Shown: positions 57,161-64,000 of the stretch, piece by piece
Layout: the number at the start of each line of letters is the position of its first letter
Position numbering within the stretch: position 1 is the first letter of the stretch
NCBI GenBank assembly: GCA_032207245.1
Contig: CM063503.1
Coordinates: 103,329,004-103,393,003, forward strand
DNA length: 64,000 nt
Direction: 5' to 3'
From: Pardosa pseudoannulata
Taxonomy: Eukaryota; Arthropoda; Arachnida; Araneae; Lycosidae
Notes under the pieces: model-generated
Database searches by the model: none
What the model was told of the DNA's origin: nothing
Seen by the model: only the letters and a program-made list of their open reading frames with translations
Translations under genes and position numbers: made by a program

Positions 57161-58775
57161 CACTAGAACCGTTGCACTTTCAGTTTACCGGGCTGGGTCA
57201 AATTAACTCCAATTCATATAAGCATGTGTTGTTATACAAAAAGTACTCTGCATTTATATGAAATAGTTTTTCATTTTTAGACATTAAATTGTTATAATAA
57301 ATGAAAATATTACAAGATAGAAAATTTTAAATAGTTAGAAAATTACATGGACAACATGAATTAAAATATTTAGTTTCTTACGAGTCAAGATTTCTTGCGC
57401 ATTTCATACGCAGTTTGGGCAACTTCAATTTATATATTTTGTTTACTGTCGGCATGCCGATATTTTACGATCGGAACAAATATCAACAGTTTTGTTACCC
57501 CCACTTCGAAGCTTGGCAACTTTTGTCTTTGTGTGCGACTGGTATTTTTAAGTATATTATACCTAGTACGCAACTCTTTAATGAGTTGAAGATATTTTCA
57601 TCTAAATATTATTCCCGTAACTTTTTTGTATGAAATAAATGAATTAATTCCAGCAAGATCAAAAATATTGTGGAATACATTAATTCCTTCATTCTGTCTT
57701 CACAGATTATTTTTGAGTCTTGTGCCGACAATGTCAGCTTCAAATTTTAAGTTTTAAAATGTCATTTTAGAAACTTTATTATTAATAATATTAATATTAA
57801 TATCGTCAATATCGACGGTAGGATTAAGGGATCTCAGTAAGACCTTGTGTCAAAGGTATATTATCATGCTTCCGTAACAATGTATGGTACAAAATACATC
57901 CTTACTTTTTTTCACACGTACAGGTAATTCTTTCACATTCTATTTCATTCTCTCCAATTCGACCAGTGTTCTTTGATTTTGACATTCCAAACAAATTATG
58001 TGTTGTGAGAAAATTTTCTGTTGTGATGTTTCTTCCTTTCTTTTCGAAAGGTTCTATCATACGCAAAGCGACGTATTCGGAGAGAGTAAGGTTTTCAGGG
58101 CATTCTTTTAAAATCTTGTCCAGGTTATGGAAAATCATTAAGAAGTCATTTTTCTTAAATCGTAGTAATTTAATGTGAACCCGTTAGATTTTCAAATTGG
58201 CAGTTATAATATTGTCCCACGAGCAGATTCTATTCTATAGGCTAAAATCGCAAACAACGGAGAGTGCAATTCGAATACACTAACAGACATTTTATCCTAT
58301 AGAAAGTTACAACCAGATGCTTCTCGTAGATTAAAAACAGTTTTTTACAGTTCAGTGGAATATATATTATCAAAATGCTGTGTATGCAACACTGTCTACT
58401 GCCTCTACAATAAAATCTTCATTTTTGGTTCTGTTATCGGTAATACTACTCTGATTCCCCCTGGCCTAGTAAGTTGACCATTTGACCTTGAGGTATTGTT
58501 CTACTAACATCTATAAAGTATTTCCCATTCCAGGAAATGTTGAATTTCAAAATTACTTGTGCTTATAATGGGATCAAAATGACCCATACCGATTTTTTAG
58601 GTATGTGCTAAAAATAAAAATCTAATAAGTGTTTAGCGTATATTTTCATAGATTGTTATTGGTATAATATTAGGAGAAGTAAAGAATTATTTTTACAATT
58701 TAGTTAGTAACTTTTCGAGAAAATCGGAAATTAAATTGATTTTTTGTCCAAATGAGCTATCCCGCTATTCTAGTG
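57161..58775. mobile_element. piggyBac-like element (copy 1), 1.6 kb
   Basis: The left end CACTAGAACCG is preceded by TTAA; the right end CGCTATTCTAGTG (inverted CACTAGAATAGCG) is followed by CAAA rather than TTAA, so the right target site has changed. A transposase fragment lies on the minus strand. Segments match the remnant at 32.7-33.7 kb in order. An intact piggyBac transposase needs about 1.7-1.8 kb of coding sequence, so this copy is truncated internally. Confidence 0.8.
57902..58138 (-). pseudogene. piggyBac transposase fragment
   Basis: The segment LSEYVALRMIEPFEKKGRNI followed by TTENFLTTHNLF matches the conserved piggyBac DDE-domain stretch (VxLRLxEPYLxKGRNVTxDNFFTS in the family). 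The Asp expected in TxDNxFTS, one of the catalytic acids, is Glu here. The frame ends in a Cys-containing stretch unlike the family. About 60 codons are homologous; the rest of the transposase is degraded. Confidence 0.82.
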
Positions 58776-59442
58776 CAAACTAAGCAAAAATGTTTTGTCG
58801 TTTTGTTTTTTAAATGCTTAGAGCGTCTTTAAATTTTTGATTTAAAAAAAATAGGTAAAGTTCTTGAGACCCCTTACGTAAATTTTTTTCTCCCGATTAA
58901 TACTCCAAACTGACATACTTTTACTTTTTAATTTTGCTCCGGGAGGTAATTACAACCTATTTATTAAAATTTTTTAGTGCAAAAATGTTTTATAGTTTTT
59001 TTATTGTTAGATAATAAAAAAAACAACAATAAAGTTATATTTGAGTTGTCTGAGCGAAACAAAGCACCTATCTCAATGTTATACTTGATGGTTTAGGAGT
59101 TTCGATATTTGATACTTTCTTTGTTTCCATTGCGATTAATCGCTGGAAAAGGAATTTTTCATATCATGGTAAAGGCCGTTTAAAAAGTAATCCTGTAATT
59201 TAATAATTTTCGTTCCCGATGCTTTCTATCAGATATTGTTGAGAAATTTTTTCGAATATTTATGGCACCAACTTCACATGTGGAGACATAGTGTATTATA
59301 TTTACTGGTTCTGATTCCCTTGTATAAATTTGTTTTATGATCGGTAAAAAAAATATGAATGAATAATGATTAAAAAAATATTTTGGAGTTTTACAATTGA
59401 GTTTAAAAGCTGAAACATCATACCATCGCCCACCGCCACTCG
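58776..59442. other. No gene recognised
   Basis: AT-rich non-coding sequence between the piggyBac-like element and a SINE. Confidence 0.5.
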
Positions 59443-59592
59443 CCAAACGATGGCCAAATGGTAGAAAGCTGCTCTTCGGTCCCGGGTTCGAATCTTGCTG
59501 CTGGCATGGATGTTCGGCATCGGCTTTAAGCAGTAGGCCCCAGTCTTTTAGATCTCGTAAGCAAAACAGTAGTCCGTAGCTTTCCAAACAAA
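59443..59592 (+). mobile_element. tRNA-derived SINE, shortened
   Basis: CCAAACGATGGCCAAATGGTAG, B box CGGGTTCGAATCTTGC, CATGGATGTTCGGCATCGGC, TTTAAGCAGTAGGCCCCAGTCTTTTAGATCTCGT and CAGTAGTCCGTAGCTTTCCAAAC. Small deletions occur (TAGCCGTTC is missing before GGCATCGGC). It shares the TGCTG variant with the 34.2-kb copy. Confidence 0.87.
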
Positions 59593-60465
59593 ATCACCGC
59601 TATTTAGCATATTTTCATTGCTCCCTAGGCTTGGGAACTCCCCCGTTCAGACCCAATGCTCTCGGTCAGGGTTTTGGCTGAGTAGAGCTGAAATACTGCC
59701 ATTTAAGATTATTCGACAGCTTTAGTATCCGTTATATTCAGATTTGCTTATATGTAGATATTTCATTGAAGCCCAGTGTCGTTGGGGTAGAAGAATTGTG
59801 GTTCTAGAAGAATTGTGGAAGTGTACAGGTCAATTTAAAAATGTGCTACAAAAAATGTTTTAAAATCGACCTTTCGAAATAATTTTGCAAAAACAATAAA
59901 AATCGTTATTTTCCGCAAGTCCCATATTGTTTGTTTACTCTCCGAATAGACAAAAGTAGAACATTGTGTCTCAAAATTTGCGTTAAATATTTTTTTCTTG
60001 TACGTCAAAAATTGTACGAAGGGCAAATTAAAGGTATGTACTTTACAATTTGTGCTATTAATTTCTTCTCGAATGGATGGTTGGGAATTTTATAAAGGTC
60101 CAAAACTAATTTGCGACTGCCATTTTGGTAAGCATTGCTAAAAAAAAAAAATTACTTTAATGGTTGAAGAAATTGAACCTCTCAAGGTTGTAATACCTCC
60201 TCTAAGTCCCAGAGGAACGTGAAAATAGACAATGACCTTCCCGTTGTCATCAAGAAGGTCCAGGGTGAAAAATTCGAGACCTAAATGGAACTGTAGATAT
60301 ACTTGAGAAGTACTCTATATTATATAAATTACTGCATTTTAGGGGAATAGCTCAATGTATTAATCATAGTGCTTTATTCTATAATATAAAACGAAACTTT
60401 TATTCATATGTGCTGTTAGATCTAGTAAATTATTGTAACATACTTTTTTTTTCTTTTACAGGCGT
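59593..60465. other. No gene recognised
   Basis: Mixed composition. A slightly GC-richer part at 60180-60290 has no open frame. Confidence 0.5.
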
Positions 60466-60559
60466 TACTTCTTGGAAGAGCAAATTGAAAATATTTGCCG
60501 TTTACGGCAAGCATCGGCTAATACTATTGGGACTTCTAACAGAGAAATTTGTTTTTGAG
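60466..60559 (+). CDS. Weak candidate terminal exon of an unknown + strand gene
   Basis: A strong acceptor-like tract TTTTTTTTCTTTTACAG at 60446-60462 is followed by a frame encoding RYFLEEQIENICRLRQASAN and then TIGTSNREICF and a stop. Composition is coding-like. No upstream exon is recognised, so this may be chance. Confidence 0.18.
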
Positions 60560-61794
60560 AAGCAAAGTAAACATTTTCATGAATAGTCGAATCAAAAGGC
60601 AGACGAAGACAAACATGAGAATGAGGGCAATTTACATGGAGACCATATAATGGTCAGAAATGTGCAGCCCAAAGATGTTACCATCTGACGATTAATATTC
60701 TCCTAAACAACTAGGAAACAATATCTCATTGTTTGAAAAGATCTGTGGATGATGATAGCCCAACACTGAGCTCCAGACTATCACTACTGAAAATATTTTG
60801 AAGATAGGTCTATACACATTTATACAAGAAGGTATTCTTTGTCAGTATAAAGTAATAAGTGCCAACATAAGGCCCAAACAGAAAGACTAATGTCAGATCT
60901 CTGTTTTAGAGCTACAAGAGAGTTGCAATATTATTGAAGAACTCGGTGGCTGAAAATTCAGATTAAGTGGCGAGATAAAAAACAAATCAGTCTCGTAATA
61001 TCATTCACTGAGGCAATTTCACGTACAAATAAACACACGTATTAAGGTAGGACCCCTAACTACCTCCAACAGCGGAAAAGTGCAAAGCAAAATTAAGAAC
61101 GAAAGTTAAATAAAACAACAAAAATGGATAAGCTATTTCCAGTTCTTGGGAACATTCGTGGAAGAATCGTTTCTTGAACTCGTACACAATTTTGATATGA
61201 GTGAAAATGATTTTTGTTCACAATTTTGATATGAGTGAAGATGATTTTTAAGTGTCCTCTCTGTTTCGTTAAAGAGTAAGCCCTTTCTCAACAAGTTTTC
61301 TGATCTTCGTAATCATTCGGTTCTCCTAGTTAGTCTTTTACCTGTCTTCAATAGGAATATTATTGTTCATTTTTTTTACTTTTCTGTATTTGAAAATCAG
61401 ATTTGATATGAAATTTTATAATTTTGTTTTTGATTTTAGACTTTTTTCCTCCATAAGTTAATTGTTCTGATTGAACGGTCATCCAAATATGAGCTTTTTA
61501 CATTCTATTAGAATCTCATTTTAACACTGATTGTTAATTTCGAAGAGTAATCTTTAATGGTCCTTTTAGAATACATGTCAATAATTTGCATTCTGACTCA
61601 AATTTAGCTATTACCGTGACTAGTACAGTCAGTAAAGCTGAGATCGACATATCCATTTATCGAGAAAAATCCCAAAAACTTATTGATAGGACTCCTTGTT
61701 GAGGTTAAATTCGTACTGACTCCAGCTTTAATGAACTTAAGTCAACTAAATCTACCAAAAAACTTTCATTTATATCACAAAAATTGGTATTTGA
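60560..61794. other. No gene recognised; may include degraded Penelope-like sequence near its end
   Basis: Around 61550-61720 a frame-broken stretch (IYREKSQKLIDRTPC) could be the part of a Penelope-like protein upstream of the RT fragment. A direct repeat ACAATTTTGATATGAGTGAA occurs twice near 61187-61240. Confidence 0.35.
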
Positions 61795-62142
61795 TTACTT
61801 TTCTCTTACTGTGCCCAGTTTTATGCTTTTCTTTATGGCATTTATCTTAGATCGACGGTTTGCAGTTGCAGTACTGCTGCTTACAATCTCGTGAAACACA
61901 TGGTTTCTGCTTTCTCTCCTTTTTTGTGTAACAATTCTTTTACTACTTTAGTTTATTTGATTTCTTTAAGACATTTCCTAAGTTCGAGCCGCACAGGTAG
62001 GTTTGCGATAATTTCATTTGACGTAAAGTCTTTATTTAGCAATGTGCCCGTAAAGAGTGGATTAGATTGGATGGAACCTACGGGAATATTTCGCATTGTG
62101 AAATTGAAGAGTGTATCTAAACCATATCGCTTATGTTTATAA
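61795..62142 (+). pseudogene. Penelope-like element reverse transcriptase fragment
   Basis: One open frame encodes AQFYAFLYGIYLRST, then STAAYNLVKHMVSAFSPFL and GRFAIISFDVKSLFSNVPV. This follows the Penelope RT order: FYGLPKIHK, RPIVS..GSxxYNLAKxL, and the catalytic-region motif FVSFDVxSLFTNVPV. About 12 residues (the PKIHK...PLRPI segment) are missing between the first two, an internal deletion. After NVPV similarity stops. The window shows no YxDD box or GIY-YIG endonuclease downstream. Confidence 0.75.
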
Positions 62143-62834
62143 CGGTCGTTTACATCGAATACTAAGTATATTGCTGTTGGCAATTCCCAGTCTTCAAATG
62201 AGTGATATTTATATGCATTATTTTTAAATTACTTGAAACTAGTTTTATTTCTATAATAGTTATATGGAGGACTATTTTTACCTTGTTAGTCCACAATGTC
62301 TCATGTCAATCATTTCTTTTATCTTGAATTATATCGATCCTTTAATCAATTTGCTTTTGGAAATGAATACTACAATCGTATTGTTTTTCTGAGTGTTGTT
62401 ACCCATATCTTTGAGATTTTTCAGACTGCTTCTGTCTTTTCCAAAACTATTTGAAATCTCTTCCTTCTCATCCTCCTAATCAAGGACTTTCTCTTTTTTG
62501 AAATTCTTGTTCACAAGATATCACATGGGTTTTACCTTTGCTTTACATAGATCAGCTTTAAAATCTGAAATTTAACCATGTTAGTTCTTTATAGGATTTG
62601 TTTCGGAGCTGTTTAACGGGACACTAGAAATGCCAAGAATAGTTTTTATTTATGATAAACGAAGAAATAGAACTAAGAATATTCAAATGGTAAAAAAATG
62701 AGATATTTCCTTGTTGATGGTTGAATTATCTTTGAAAGGAGCTTAAAGAACAATTAAGATCTTTTCAAAAATTACAAACTGAGTGGGATAAATAAATGTT
62801 CGCCATTCAAATGGGGACATTTTAAACAGAATAT
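62143..62834. other. Probable degraded remainder of the Penelope-like element
   Basis: Short broken frames rich in Phe/Leu; no motif can be pinned down. Confidence 0.3.
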
Positions 62835-62836
62835 CC

Positions 62837-62865
62837 TGATAGAGGCCTCTTGAAAGAGGCTTCAT
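62837..62865 (+). ncRNA. Degenerate hammerhead-ribozyme-like motif (speculative)
   Basis: CTGATAGAG is followed by a perfect 7-bp stem GCCTCTT-GA-AAGAGGC (62845-62860). The hammerhead core has CUGAUGA, then stem II, then GAAA. Here box I carries an extra A and the expected GAAA after the stem is replaced by TTCA. Penelope-like elements are known to carry hammerhead motifs, and this one lies about 0.7 kb after the Penelope-like RT fragment on the same strand. As it stands the motif should be inactive; it may also be a chance hairpin. Confidence 0.2.
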
Positions 62866-62911
62866 TTTTTTTTTTTTTTATTTTTTTTTATTTTTTTTTT
62901 TTTTTTTTATT
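62864..62911. repeat. Poly(T) tract with two A interruptions
   Basis: Three T-runs separated by single A bases, immediately after the hairpin at 62845-62860. Confidence 0.9.
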
Positions 62912-63465
62912 ATCCCGGTCAATTATAAGTTCATTTTAATACACTTTGTGCGTTGAACTTTGAATAATTTGTCTTTTTTCGATTCATTGTCGATTATCGA
63001 TTGTCTTTCAATATTAATTGATCCAATTTTTTAGAGACCTGTCTGTCCACCAGGCTTAAAATTCAAATTATAAACCTTTGTTGTCTTATCTTTTTTCTAA
63101 AATAAGTCAGCGGATTAATTTTTATCAATTTTATATTAGTCATTTTGTCTCATTTGCATAATTTGTTTTGACTACATGCTATTATGCTATTAAACGTTAT
63201 TAATCATGGTAATGTAACCATTAGTTTGATATTTCCGCTGCTTTTAAATTTTAAAAGTGTCTTTCTCTTCCACCATCTTGTCTTTGGGAATCTTTCCATT
63301 TGTTAATTGTTATTAGTAATTCTGAGTTATACCCGAATTAGCTAAGATTTAGAAATCATTTTGAATATTTTTCCCCTGCTTTCATATTTTTTAATATTGT
63401 TCGTCATTTGACTCTGAATGTTTACACCGCTTGAGGCAGGCAGTTTTCCAATCCTTAAAATTACT
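62912..63465. other. No gene recognised
   Basis: AT-rich non-coding sequence. Confidence 0.5.
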
Positions 63466-63623
63466 AGCCGAACGATGTCCGAATGGTTAGGGGCTGGTTC
63501 GTGGGTTCGAATCCCTCTATGGCATGGATGTTTGTAGCCGTTCGGAATCGGCTTTAAGCAGTAGATTCCGGTCTCATTAGCCTTCGTGTTGCAAAAAGTA
63601 GACTGTAGTGCTCCAAAGTCAAA
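63466..63623 (+). mobile_element. tRNA-derived SINE with 13-bp target duplication
   Basis: AGCCGAACGATGTCCGAATGGTTAGGGGCTGG (a deletion removes the anticodon-arm part), B box GGGTTCGAATCCC, ATGGCATGGATGTTTGTAGCCGTTCGGAATCGGC and CGTGTTGCAAAAAGTAGACTGTAGTGCTCC. Flanks CCTTAAAATTACT (63453-63465) and CCTTAATATTACT (63624-63636) match at 12 of 13. It is the closest relative of the 14.2-kb copy. Confidence 0.9.
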
Positions 63624-63636
63624 CCTTAATATTACT

Positions 63637-64000
63637 TAGCGTGGCTTATTGAAGACGTTGATTATCTGGCTCCTCTCCTTACATCCTAAATCAAAGGATG
63701 CCGAAAGCTCCCTTTCTTATTTACGTTCAATTTGCTTCTATGTAAAGTAAAAGTTATTGTATAAGGCTGTTATTGGATCGGTGATAACACATGTCTCCTG
63801 TCTGTAGATTGGCGGCATTCACCCAAAATCGGAAAACTCAAATTTATCAGAATTAGTATCGGTTCCTTATAGAAATTAATTCTGGATGTTTTATAGAGAT
63901 CTTTCCAAAATTGATAATCCTGTGATACATTCAATTTATTTTCATAATCCTGGAATCATTTCTTATGATTAAAGGCCCAAAGTACCTCTTAGAACACCTG
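63637..64000. other. No gene recognised
   Basis: Non-coding sequence to the window end. Confidence 0.5.

Noticed and set aside
1..64000. CRISPR arrays, bacterial operons, prophage
   Set aside because: The window is eukaryotic: spliced gene, SINE/LINE/LTR elements and microsatellites. The tandem arrays have no spacer structure.

Overview
The window is eukaryotic, AT-rich and mostly non-coding. It has split genes with GT-AG introns, poly(A) signals, microsatellites, a tRNA-derived SINE family, an I/R1-type LINE, a Gypsy LTR element, a Penelope-like fragment and several cut-and-paste DNA transposons (piggyBac, pogo-like, hAT-like, THAP-bearing). This mix and the gene structure fit an arthropod, and my guess is a spider or other chelicerate. 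That guess is inference; no sequence here settles the species. All alignments were made by eye.

Layout. 1-11.3 kb: the 3' two thirds of a RAD23-like gene on the + strand (six exons, 2725-11081, all junctions in phase, both UBA domains). Its 6-kb fourth intron is largely a 4.04-kb TIR transposon with a 6-bp target duplication. At 12.2 kb lies a probable terminal exon of a convergent minus-strand gene. 14-21 kb: several copies, two forming an inverted pair, of a repeat family I cannot assign (family A), plus microsatellites, a pogo-like MITE and a possible minus-strand first exon at 20.3-20.5 kb. 21-28 kb: little apart from a 19-bp minisatellite and SINE remnants. 28.5-29.8 kb: a 231-bp tandem satellite. 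30.8-35.5 kb: a 336-bp element with a perfect 8-bp target duplication, a piggyBac-like remnant, a hAT-like MITE carrying a SINE, and a pogo MITE.

35-41.8 kb: a TIR element that begins with an 18-bp perfect palindrome and is split by a full-length LINE (36830-41704) flanked by a 17-bp target duplication. The LINE keeps recognisable gag-like CCHC, endonuclease, reverse transcriptase and RNase H parts but is broken by frameshifts. 44.6-52.4 kb: a THAP-domain DNA transposon with very long TIRs and a TTAA target, verifiable against a paralogous empty site at 54.6 kb. It carries a SINE in its left TIR and, in its right TIR, a Gypsy element (47982-52172, 4-bp target duplication) that has lost the reverse transcriptase core and integrase. 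A 130-bp MITE with the same ends lies at 53.0 kb. 55-64 kb: another family A copy, a piggyBac-like element with a broken transposase, two SINEs, and a Penelope-like RT fragment followed 0.8 kb later by a degenerate hammerhead-like motif.

The window therefore holds one well-supported host gene, two or three candidate host exons, and a layered record of insertions whose relative order can be read. I found no intact transposase or polymerase, so the elements look defective or non-autonomous. The least explained items are family A, the RAD23-like protein without a recognisable XPC-binding domain, and the Penelope/hammerhead-like pair.
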